Assembly (NCBI GenBank): GCA_964352025.1
Contig: CAYGPZ010000010.1
Location: 50,239 to 114,238, forward strand
DNA: 64,000 nt
Reading direction: 5' to 3'
Origin: Hirschia sp964352025
GTDB lineage: Bacteria > Pseudomonadota > Alphaproteobacteria > Caulobacterales > Hyphomonadaceae
In this document: piece after piece, positions 17,762 to 24,971 of the stretch
Layout: each line of letters starts with the position of its first letter
How positions within the stretch are numbered: position 1 is the first letter of the stretch
Notes under the pieces: model-generated
The model's database searches: none
What the model saw: the letters and a program-made list of their open reading frames with translations, nothing else
What the model was told of the DNA's origin: nothing
Position numbers and translations under genes: made by a program

Positions 17762-18939
17762 GCGCTAAAAACTCTTTGCTTCTTTCAGGCATGTGGAAGG
17801 GAAACATAGAACTACCGTGCGGCATAGATGTTCCATTTTCCTTCGAGGTCAGTCAGGCCGGACAAGAATTACAAATCCATTACATAAACGGCGTAGAGCG
17901 CGTGCGTGTCGAAAAAGTAGAGATCGAAAACGAGCAAACAATTCAATTTGCATTCCCATCTTACGAAGCTTCAATCAAAGCGCAGATAATCGGCAACCAA
18001 ATGAAGGGACATGCTGAATGGCGCAAGCCAGATCAAATCCACAGCCTGCCCTTTAGAGCAGAATTTAAAGCCAGTTCTCAAATCCCTCAAGCTAGCACAG
18101 ATGAGTCGATCGATTTAGCAGGTCAATGGGCCGTAGAATTAGATTATGGTCAGGGAGGAGAGTTTCAGCCTGGCATAATGGAATTCGTGCAGACCGGCTC
18201 TAAATTACAAGGAACAGTGGAAACGGCATTTGGTGATTTTCGGTATCTAAGCGGCAAGGTCTACAAGAATGAATTCTTTGTTTCTACGTTTGATGGTGGT
18301 CATGTTATGGCCGTGTCAGGTCAGATCAATGAAAGCGGAACACTACACGCAAAGATCGCAACGCTTGCGCCTCAGCCCTTCACATTGACGGGTGTGCGGT
18401 CCGAAGAAACCATTTTACCCGATCTTTGCGCGCGTGCTCGTCTGAAGGAAGGTGAGCGGACATTGGACTTTTCACTTCCGACCCTGGACGGAACTCTATT
18501 GTCACCGTCTGACGTGAAATTCAAAAACAAAGCGACGATCGTAATCCTTGCTGGATCTTGGTGCCCGACCTGTCATGATTATGCTAACTTTTTCGTCCCG
18601 CTCTACAATCAGTTTCATGAAACAGGTCTCGAAGCGATCGCGGTGATGTTCGAACTTTCAGAGGATTTTTCGGACGTTCAAGATCGCCTTGAGGCGTACA
18701 AGAAGCGCTACAAAATTCCCTTTGAAATGGTCTTTGCTGGGCACTGCGCGCCTGATCAGCGAGGCAAATACCTTCCTCAGTTAAATGAAATTACTGCTTT
18801 TCCTACCGCGATCATTATTGATCGCGGTGGTTTGGTGCAAGACATTATTCCATCCTTCAAAGGACCAGCTACTGGCGCAAAACACGATGCTTTCGCAAAA
18901 TATTTTCGAAACCTCGTCGTCAAACATTTGAAGAACTGA
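17758..18939 (+). CDS. TlpA-like thioredoxin-fold protein with beta-rich N-terminal domains
   Basis: 393 residues overlapping the transporter stop by 4 nt. The first 215 residues form two beta-rich repeats (LSGMWKGNIELP near the start and LAGQWAVELDY near residue 120), each a lipocalin-like opening. Residues of about 235-390 are a TlpA/AhpC-type thioredoxin fold with GSWCPTC (Cys269, Cys272) and the cis-Pro motif FPTAIIID. Such modules normally reduce disulfides or act as peroxidases in the periplasm, but no signal peptide or membrane anchor is present here. The start is fixed by the overlap, so the protein is apparently cytoplasmic. Confidence 0.75.
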   Translation: MSAKNSLLLSGMWKGNIELPCGIDVPFSFEVSQAGQELQIHYINGVERVRVEKVEIENEQTIQFAFPSYEASIKAQIIGNQMKGHAEWRKPDQIHSLPFRAEFKASSQIPQASTDESIDLAGQWAVELDYGQGGEFQPGIMEFVQTGSKLQGTVETAFGDFRYLSGKVYKNEFFVSTFDGGHVMAVSGQINESGTLHAKIATLAPQPFTLTGVRSEETILPDLCARARLKEGERTLDFSLPTLDGTLLSPSDVKFKNKATIVILAGSWCPTCHDYANFFVPLYNQFHETGLEAIAVMFELSEDFSDVQDRLEAYKKRYKIPFEMVFAGHCAPDQRGKYLPQLNEITAFPTAIIIDRGGLVQDIIPSFKGPATGAKHDAFAKYFRNLVVKHLKN

Positions 18940-19078
18940 TGTTATCCGTATGCACTAAAGAATGGTTTTAATTTCAAAGCCCCAACAACCACTCTATATT
19001 GTGTTTAGATCCTTTAACTAAGTTTTTTCACAAAACTCTTTGGAGCCCCCTCATACTTAGTTGTAGAATTGATCACGG

Positions 19079-19243
19079 TCACGATGGAACAAAACTATTG
19101 TCTTTTCCAATTGATTTGACCAATGCACGATTCCCAGTCTCCGTATCAACAAAGAAGGGTATTTTTTCGACTTTTTGGCCAAACTCAATCGCTATTGCCA
19201 CCCCCCATACAATCGCACCGGTAATTAGAATATTTTTCCGCAT
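19079..19243 (-). CDS. 54-residue single-pass membrane protein
   Basis: Reading on the minus strand from the ATG at 19241-19243 gives a clean 54-codon frame: a short basic start (MRKN), one hydrophobic segment (ILITGAIVWGVAIAIEFG) and a polar tail containing IPFFVDTETGNRALVKS, ending at TGA 19079-19081. AGGGCG lies upstream and the start is 10 bp after the stop of the histidine phosphatase gene, so it would be the last gene of that operon. I do not recognise the family. The composition and placement look like a real gene rather than a chance frame. Confidence 0.55.
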   Translation of the reverse strand: MRKNILITGAIVWGVAIAIEFGQKVEKIPFFVDTETGNRALVKSIGKDNSFVPS

Positions 19244-19253
19244 AAGAATCGCC

Positions 19254-19961
19254 CTATTTTAAAGTGATTAGACGGCTACTTTCTCGGCGCATAAATGCTG
19301 CGTGTTCATTCATGGTTATTAGGACCGGACCATCACGCCTTATTGCTGCTTGCGTGACCCCACAATTCACCAGATCCTTATTAATCTGGAGCATTTTATT
19401 TTTTGGAATACCCAATAAATTCAAAATTATAATCGAAATCACGCCCCCTGAGGTGAAGACTAGCGTATCTTCTCCTCGTTGGGTCAGCTCTACAATTTCA
19501 TGTAATCCTTCAAGCGCTCGCGCCTCAAATATATGGTAGGCTTCAGGATAAATTTCACCTTTTTCATCATGGATCCATTTATCCATCGCACTTGCGAATA
19601 TACGCATAAACTCTTTATCGGGCGAAGGATGACGAGCCAATAAATTCCGTATACCAATTGGCTCAGCTAACCTTGGATCATAAGCGCCCAACACACTTTG
19701 CGGATCAAACTCGTTTAATTGTGGTAGCCTATGAGAGGATGTGTTTTCCAATGTAACATCTGGCATTTGCGAAATGACATGATGTTGTGTTTGCTTATGC
19801 CGTTTCATCTCTCCTGAGATTATATTTGATGGCTTTACCCCCAAACTGGATAAATGCTCACCCATCACTCTGGCCTGCTCTTCACCGAGGGCTGAAAGAC
19901 AATCATAATCATCCGCCCCAAAACTTGCTTGACCATGCCGAATGAAAAATATCCTGCTCAT
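19254..19961 (-). CDS. Histidine phosphatase family protein (cluster-associated)
   Basis: 235 residues. The RHG motif IFFIRHGQASFGADDYD, LSALGEEQARVMGEHL, and VFTSGGVISIIILN at the C-terminal end match the phosphoglycerate-mutase-like superfamily; in the last motif Gly-Gly stands where Ser-His is usual. Its ATG overlaps the stop of the preceding kinase-like gene (TAATG), so translation is coupled. Pairing with an aminoglycoside-phosphotransferase-fold protein and an ACAD suggests it acts on a phosphorylated intermediate of the same pathway. That role is inference. Confidence 0.78.
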   Translation of the reverse strand: MSRIFFIRHGQASFGADDYDCLSALGEEQARVMGEHLSSLGVKPSNIISGEMKRHKQTQHHVISQMPDVTLENTSSHRLPQLNEFDPQSVLGAYDPRLAEPIGIRNLLARHPSPDKEFMRIFASAMDKWIHDEKGEIYPEAYHIFEARALEGLHEIVELTQRGEDTLVFTSGGVISIIILNLLGIPKNKMLQINKDLVNCGVTQAAIRRDGPVLITMNEHAAFMRRESSRLITLK

Positions 19962-21031
19962 TATCGACCTTGGTTTCGAATGGCTTTTTCACATCTCCAT
20001 AAGAGATAGTGCGAGAACAACCACATGTTTTTAAAGGCTGGATTACGAGTCTGTTTATGATGGTAGCGATAGTAGATTTGCTGAATAATACCCGCCAACC
20101 TAAACAAACCATAGACTTCATAAAATGTGAAATCATCCACTTCAAAGCCTGTTTTCTCTAGATAATAACTCACAACCTCTTTGCGTGTGAACATCCCCTC
20201 AAGGTGAGTTGGCTGTCTTCTCGACATTTGAGCAAGATACCCATCGCCAGCCTCAATCCAATAAGCAAGGGTATTTCCCAAATCCATGAGAGGGTCACCC
20301 AGAGTGGCTAACTCCCAATCGAGAACCCCAATAACTTCTGATGGGTCTGATGCATTCAATACGACATTATCAAAACGAAAATCATTGTGCGTAATACAAA
20401 TGACTTCCTTTTGAGGAATATGGTATTCTAGCCATTGAATAACTTTTTTTCCGCTTGGCACATTCCAAGTCCGCGCCTGCGTATATCTTTTTGACCAACC
20501 GCTTATCTGGCGCTCAGTATATCCCGCGCCCTTCCCCAGATGCGATAAATTGGCCGCTTCATGATCCACTTTGTGCAACTCAATCATGCAATCTAGGACG
20601 TTCCGACAAATTTGATTTGTTTGCACCGGAGTCAATTTCAGAGCCGGCGGAAAATTCTTTCTTGGAATAATGCCGTTTAGCTTTTCCATGATATAGAATT
20701 CGGTACCAAGTATAGACTTGTCTTCACATACACCCAGCATTTCGGGAACATAGTGGTAAGCAGGCTTTAAAGCTGCCTGTAACCTATGTTCACGTATCAT
20801 ATCATGGGCCCCCTTGGCCTTCGTGCCTTCCGGTGCGCGGCGCAAAATTATTTCACGTTCAGCGTACTTTAGACAGTATGTCCAATTAGAAGCTCCACCA
20901 GAATACTGAGTGACGTCTGGTGTACCTGTTAATCCCGGCACACTCGCTTTAATCCAAGGATCTACAGAAGCTAAATCTAGCTCTTCACCACGTCGTACTT
21001 CCTTAGCGCTATCCAGCAATTGATCCGTCAT
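19961..21031 (-). CDS. Phosphotransferase (APH-fold) family protein, ACAD11 kinase-domain-like
   Basis: 356 residues. It has the aminoglycoside-phosphotransferase fold of the ACAD10/ACAD11 type: YSGGASNWTYCL (nucleotide loop), EIILRRAPEG, the catalytic loop CITHNDFRFDNVVL and the metal motif VIGVLDWELATLGDPLMDL. Animal ACAD11 and Pseudomonas LvaA use this fold to phosphorylate the 4-hydroxyl of 4-hydroxyacyl-CoA. Start and stop overlap its neighbours (ATGA with the SDR, TAATG with the phosphatase). Here the kinase and the dehydrogenase are separate proteins of one operon. Confidence 0.85.
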   Translation of the reverse strand: MTDQLLDSAKEVRRGEELDLASVDPWIKASVPGLTGTPDVTQYSGGASNWTYCLKYAEREIILRRAPEGTKAKGAHDMIREHRLQAALKPAYHYVPEMLGVCEDKSILGTEFYIMEKLNGIIPRKNFPPALKLTPVQTNQICRNVLDCMIELHKVDHEAANLSHLGKGAGYTERQISGWSKRYTQARTWNVPSGKKVIQWLEYHIPQKEVICITHNDFRFDNVVLNASDPSEVIGVLDWELATLGDPLMDLGNTLAYWIEAGDGYLAQMSRRQPTHLEGMFTRKEVVSYYLEKTGFEVDDFTFYEVYGLFRLAGIIQQIYYRYHHKQTRNPAFKNMWLFSHYLLWRCEKAIRNQGR

Positions 21032-21849
21032 AGTGAATTCACTTTATCTCTAAATTTTTGTGTCTGCTTACCCACCATTTTCAAATATGAATTCATTGGG
21101 AGCATTCTCTTGAAACGAAATGCCTGCCGACCTGCTTTATGGCTAAGAATTAAAAACTTATCTCGTTCAACACCTTGATAGGCGATCTTCGCAACTTGCT
21201 CAGCAGTCACATCTGATTTTTCAAATATTCTTTCCGTAATGGCTTTAAGGCCTGGAAGAGATGACTTCATATTCGCTGCAAGATTTGTCTTGAAAAATCC
21301 GGGACATAAAACACTTACGCCAATGCCATTATCCGCCATTTCCAGTCGCATGGTTTCTGATAAACCAACAACTGCAGACTTGGTTGCATTATAACTCGAC
21401 ATGAAAGGAATTGGCGTTATCCCGGCCTGAGAAGACACATTCAAAAAATAGCCTTGCTTCTGCTTTTTGAAAGTTGGAGTGAACGCCTGACTAACGCGTA
21501 CGATAGACAATAAATTTAATTCAATTGCCCACTGCCATTGCTCTAGTGTTTCTGCCTCAAACCTGTCTGCGGTGGCGACGCCAGCATTATTGATAACCAG
21601 ATCAACCTTGCCCCAATTGGACAATAATTCATCATGCATATTTTTGATAGATTCAGATTTGGTCACATCACATCTAATGGCAATTGCATTCCCGCCACTC
21701 TTACGAATAGCGTCACACACCTCTTTAGCGGCCGTGTCATTGATATCGGCTATGCAGACTTTTGCGCCTTTTTCTGCCCATGCAATTGCCATTGCACGTC
21801 CCAGCCCCGATCCTCCGCCAGTAATTATAACGTGCTTGAACATTGTCAT
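21028..21849 (-). CDS. Short-chain dehydrogenase/reductase
   Basis: 273 residues from the ATG at 21847-21849, with CAGGAG upstream; the longer frame lacks a site. Classical SDR motifs are present: ITGGGSGLGRAMA (cofactor loop), NNAGVA, catalytic Ser in NVSSQAG, and SSYNATKSAV with Tyr and Lys. An acidic residue after the second strand (CIADIND) points to NAD(H) preference. It lies between the ACAD and the kinase with a 1-bp gap and a 4-nt overlap. In the levulinate pathway an SDR reduces the 4-keto acyl-CoA, so a comparable keto/hydroxy step is plausible. Confidence 0.87.
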   Translation of the reverse strand: MTMFKHVIITGGGSGLGRAMAIAWAEKGAKVCIADINDTAAKEVCDAIRKSGGNAIAIRCDVTKSESIKNMHDELLSNWGKVDLVINNAGVATADRFEAETLEQWQWAIELNLLSIVRVSQAFTPTFKKQKQGYFLNVSSQAGITPIPFMSSYNATKSAVVGLSETMRLEMADNGIGVSVLCPGFFKTNLAANMKSSLPGLKAITERIFEKSDVTAEQVAKIAYQGVERDKFLILSHKAGRQAFRFKRMLPMNSYLKMVGKQTQKFRDKVNSL

Positions 21850-21850
21850 G

Positions 21851-23080
21851 TCACGCTCCTGATTGATGTTTTCTAAGCTCCAGTTTGGAAACCATTCCAA
21901 GGTGAACTTCATCAGGTCCATCGGCTAAACGCAGTGTTCTTGCTTGTACAAAGAAGCCATAAATCGGAAAGTCTTCACTTACGCCGGCCCCTCCAAACAT
22001 TTGGATCGCAATGTCTGTTACATATTGCAGCATATTTGGAACGGCGACTTTAATAGCAGATATCTCAGTCATCGCTTTTTTGACACCCAAATTGTCGATT
22101 TTCCAAGCCGCGTGAAGAGTGAGTAGTCTTGCTTGCTCAATAAGAATGCGTGCATGAGCGATTTTTTCTAAGTTGCCACCCAACTGTATTATGGGTTTGC
22201 CAAATGCAACACGCGATTGTCCACGCTTGACCATAAGCTCCATTGTACGTTCTGCAGCACCAATTGCGCGCATACAGTGATGAATACGACCTGGCCCTAA
22301 ACGCCCCTGAGCTATGGCAAACCCCATACCCAAGCCTTTAACAACATTACTTTTTGGAACACGCACATTTTCAAAGACCATCTCACCGTGACCCAAGGGT
22401 GCATCTAAATCCCCACACGCGGTCAGCATCCGCTTAATCGTCAATCCTTCGCTATCCAATGGCACCAACACCATTGAATGACGACTGTGCCGTTGCGCGT
22501 CAGGGTCGGTTAATCCCATAACAATAGCGATGCGGGCATTGGGGTGACCTAAGCCTGTCGTCCACCACTTACTTCCGTTGACAACAACATCGTCTCCATC
22601 CTCAACAATGCTCACTTCGATATTCGTCGCATCTGATGAGGCCACACTTGGTTCAGTCATACCAAATACTGAACGAATCTCCCCTGCCAGAAGAGGTGTC
22701 AGCCACTCTTCTTTTTGAGCATCCGAGCCGAAATGATAGAGAACTTCCATATTGCCAGTGTCAGGTGCATTGCAATTGAAAATCTCTGGAGCAATCAAAG
22801 ACCGTCCTGTTTCTTCAGCAAGCGGCGCATATTCGACGACGGACAATCCTTTACCCAATTTTTCGTCTGGCAAAAACAAATTCCACAAGCCTTGGGCTTT
22901 TGCTTTTTCTTTCAATACTGGGATTTGTGACGGAACCTTCCAAGTCGTCCAATCCTCTGAAGAGTTTAGCCTTTTATTTTCTTCTTTAATTTCGGCTTCT
23001 AAGGGAAGCACCTCATTGTCCATAAAATCACGCATCTTGGACAAATATGATTGACATTTTTCACTGTGCTTAAAGTGCAT
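21851..23080 (-). CDS. Acyl-CoA dehydrogenase, ACAD11-like
   Basis: 409 residues with GGGAG before the ATG. Typical ACAD features are FGMTEPSVASSDATNI, VVNGSKWWTTGLGHPNARI, GPGRIHHCMRAIGAAERTMELM, and the C-terminal QMFGGAGVSEDFPIYGFF. The FAD-binding motifs with the GPGRIHHCMR segment place it with the ACAD10/11 subgroup rather than ordinary medium-chain enzymes. First gene of the coupled operon 23080 to 19079, which also encodes an SDR, the APH-fold kinase and a phosphatase. Such ACADs can act on 4-phosphoacyl-CoA rather than performing simple alpha-beta desaturation. Confidence 0.87.
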   Translation of the reverse strand: MHFKHSEKCQSYLSKMRDFMDNEVLPLEAEIKEENKRLNSSEDWTTWKVPSQIPVLKEKAKAQGLWNLFLPDEKLGKGLSVVEYAPLAEETGRSLIAPEIFNCNAPDTGNMEVLYHFGSDAQKEEWLTPLLAGEIRSVFGMTEPSVASSDATNIEVSIVEDGDDVVVNGSKWWTTGLGHPNARIAIVMGLTDPDAQRHSRHSMVLVPLDSEGLTIKRMLTACGDLDAPLGHGEMVFENVRVPKSNVVKGLGMGFAIAQGRLGPGRIHHCMRAIGAAERTMELMVKRGQSRVAFGKPIIQLGGNLEKIAHARILIEQARLLTLHAAWKIDNLGVKKAMTEISAIKVAVPNMLQYVTDIAIQMFGGAGVSEDFPIYGFFVQARTLRLADGPDEVHLGMVSKLELRKHQSGA

Positions 23081-23126
23081 AACTTTTAACTCCCTTATTT
23101 CAGGCCCATACTAACACCTTCACAAA

Positions 23127-23173
23127 ATGAATGAAGTGAAGTATTTTCTGTTCAGTAATTGAATATCATTCAT
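23127..23173. promoter_or_regulatory. Inverted repeat in the LysR/ACAD divergent promoter
   Basis: ATGAATGA (23127-23134) and TCATTCAT (23166-23173) form a perfect 8-bp inverted repeat spanning 47 bp between the divergent acyl-CoA dehydrogenase and LysR genes. This is where a LysR-type regulator usually binds to control both itself and its target operon. The identity of the binding protein is inferred from position. Confidence 0.45.
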
Positions 23174-23183
23174 AGGGATGAAT

Positions 23184-24089
23184 ATGGCTGACCATAAAAA
23201 GATACAGCAACTCGATCTAAATCTGCTCAAAGTATTTGAAGCCCTCTATGCAGAGCAAAACATGACACGAGCTGCTCAAAGCCTCTTCATCACCCCCTCA
23301 GCTGTGAGCCACGCCATTAAAAGACTAAGAGGCACTCTGGACGATCTGCTTTTTGAACGCAAAGGTCAGCTAATGCTGCCCACCCCTAAATGCGAGCGGA
23401 TGGCCCCGAGACTTATAGAAACACTGCATCAGTTGCAGCATATTCTACAACAATGTGGAGAGTTTGATCCTCAGGAAACGACGCAATCATTTTCTATCGC
23501 AGTACCGACAAGTCTGGAATCCCTGTTCGTTCCCAAAATATACTTTAAGATCGCCCCCTTAATTCCTAAAGCGACCGTTTCTTTTATAAACTTGAAACGA
23601 GATCACATTTCACGGCAATTAGCATTTGGTGAAGTTGATGTCGCGATCGATGTCTCCCGCCCCGTCAAAGCGCCGGTCTTGCATCGCAAGCTATCAGGTG
23701 ACCCACTTGTTGTATTAGCATCCAATGCCTTCCACCCTCAAAAACTGACGCAGCAGGCTTACTTAGATGGAGACCATGTCACTGTATCCAACCGCCCTGT
23801 CGGACGCGTTCTGGAAGACTTTGGATTGCTCGAAAAAGGACTGAATAGAAACATAAAAATGCGGTGTCAAAATTATCAAACCGCGAGCGATATTGTGGCA
23901 TCTACCAATCTATTGCTCACTCTTCCAAGCGTTTATGCTGCACGCCTCATAAATCCCGAAACACATATTCTACCTGTCCCATTTGAAATTCCAACAATCG
24001 AAACCCACCTATACTGGCACGAAACGAATGGGCGCGATGAAGCAATGATGTGGCTGCGGGAACAGATTATGGATGCATTAAAACCCTAG
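23184..24089 (+). CDS. LysR-family transcriptional regulator
   Basis: 301 residues from the ATG at 23184, which has AGGG six bases upstream; the ATG at 23178 is too close to that site. The N-terminal winged helix LDLNLLKVFEALYAEQNMTRAAQSLFITPSAVSHAIKRLR is a classical LysR DNA-binding domain, followed by a type-2 periplasmic-binding-like effector domain. It is divergent from the ACAD operon with a shared 100-bp promoter region and probably controls it. The effector is unknown but may be an acyl-CoA or hydroxy acid. Confidence 0.9.
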   Translation: MADHKKIQQLDLNLLKVFEALYAEQNMTRAAQSLFITPSAVSHAIKRLRGTLDDLLFERKGQLMLPTPKCERMAPRLIETLHQLQHILQQCGEFDPQETTQSFSIAVPTSLESLFVPKIYFKIAPLIPKATVSFINLKRDHISRQLAFGEVDVAIDVSRPVKAPVLHRKLSGDPLVVLASNAFHPQKLTQQAYLDGDHVTVSNRPVGRVLEDFGLLEKGLNRNIKMRCQNYQTASDIVASTNLLLTLPSVYAARLINPETHILPVPFEIPTIETHLYWHETNGRDEAMMWLREQIMDALKP

Positions 24090-24096
24090 TCCAAAG

Positions 24097-24957
24097 CTAT
24101 GCCGTCTTTTGCTTGTGCAAATTCCATAAAATCAATGGAATAGCTCCCAAATACATGGCGACACCATACACGCCACCCGCTGTGGCAAACTCCGGTTTCC
24201 CTAAGAATGTAATCGCTATCAAAATCGCAAGCGAGGCGTTCTGAATTCCTACCTCAATGCCTAAAGTAGCAGTATCGGCTGGACGACATCTTCCGAAAAT
24301 TCCCAATAGGAAGCCCGCACCAATAGCAATAAAGTTCAAGCAAATCACCGACAAGAAAACCTGAGAGAAAGAAGTCATCAAAGTATCGCGATCTTTGTAA
24401 ACGATGAACGCAATCATAGTGACCAGGAAAAGCACTGATAGTTTTCTAAAAAATGGTTCAATACGCGCCGAGATTTTTGGCCAGATTTCATTGCAAACTA
24501 AACCCAATAAAACCGGCACCAATGTTATGAAAATCAGTCCTAAAACGGTGCTCCTCAATGAAAATTCTTGTGCACTTTGGTCGTCAAAATAATTGATCGA
24601 AAATTGGATAATTAATGGCGTCGTAATAACACATATGACGGTAGAAACAGCCGTTAAGCTAACCGATAAAGCCAAATTTGCACGCGCCAATTGACTTGCG
24701 ACATTGGACATTGTTCCGCCAGGACATGCTGCGAGTATCATCAAACCAATCGCCAGATTGGAAGACAGTCCAAACAAATTCGCGACGCTAAACGCCAGAA
24801 CCGGTAAAATAATAAATTGCCCTAGAACACCTAATAATATTGGTTTTGGAAATTTTATCAGCCTTGAAAAATCCCGCGTACTCAAAGACAAGCCCATCCC
24901 AAACATTATGAGAGCAAGAACAATCGGCAAAGCAATCTGGGCAATAACTGAATCCAT
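24097..24957 (-). CDS. Bile acid:sodium symporter (BASS) family transporter
   Basis: 286 residues, about nine to ten membrane segments. LIMFGMGLSLSTRDFSRLIKFPK, LAACPGGTMSNVASQLARAN and IEVGIQNASLAILIA are BASS (ASBT/NTCP-type) signatures. Members import organic anions such as bile acids, keto acids or pantoate with sodium. It lies 14 bp after an acyl-CoA synthetase gene on the same strand, so uptake and CoA activation of a carboxylic acid look coupled. Confidence 0.88.
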   Translation of the reverse strand: MDSVIAQIALPIVLALIMFGMGLSLSTRDFSRLIKFPKPILLGVLGQFIILPVLAFSVANLFGLSSNLAIGLMILAACPGGTMSNVASQLARANLALSVSLTAVSTVICVITTPLIIQFSINYFDDQSAQEFSLRSTVLGLIFITLVPVLLGLVCNEIWPKISARIEPFFRKLSVLFLVTMIAFIVYKDRDTLMTSFSQVFLSVICLNFIAIGAGFLLGIFGRCRPADTATLGIEVGIQNASLAILIAITFLGKPEFATAGGVYGVAMYLGAIPLILWNLHKQKTA

Positions 24958-24971
24958 GTTTGTTCTCTAAA

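Noticed and set aside
18999..19262. 87-codon plus-strand frame opposite the 54-residue gene
   Set aside because: It is antisense to the small minus-strand gene and to the end of the phosphatase, has no ribosome-binding site and an unlikely composition.
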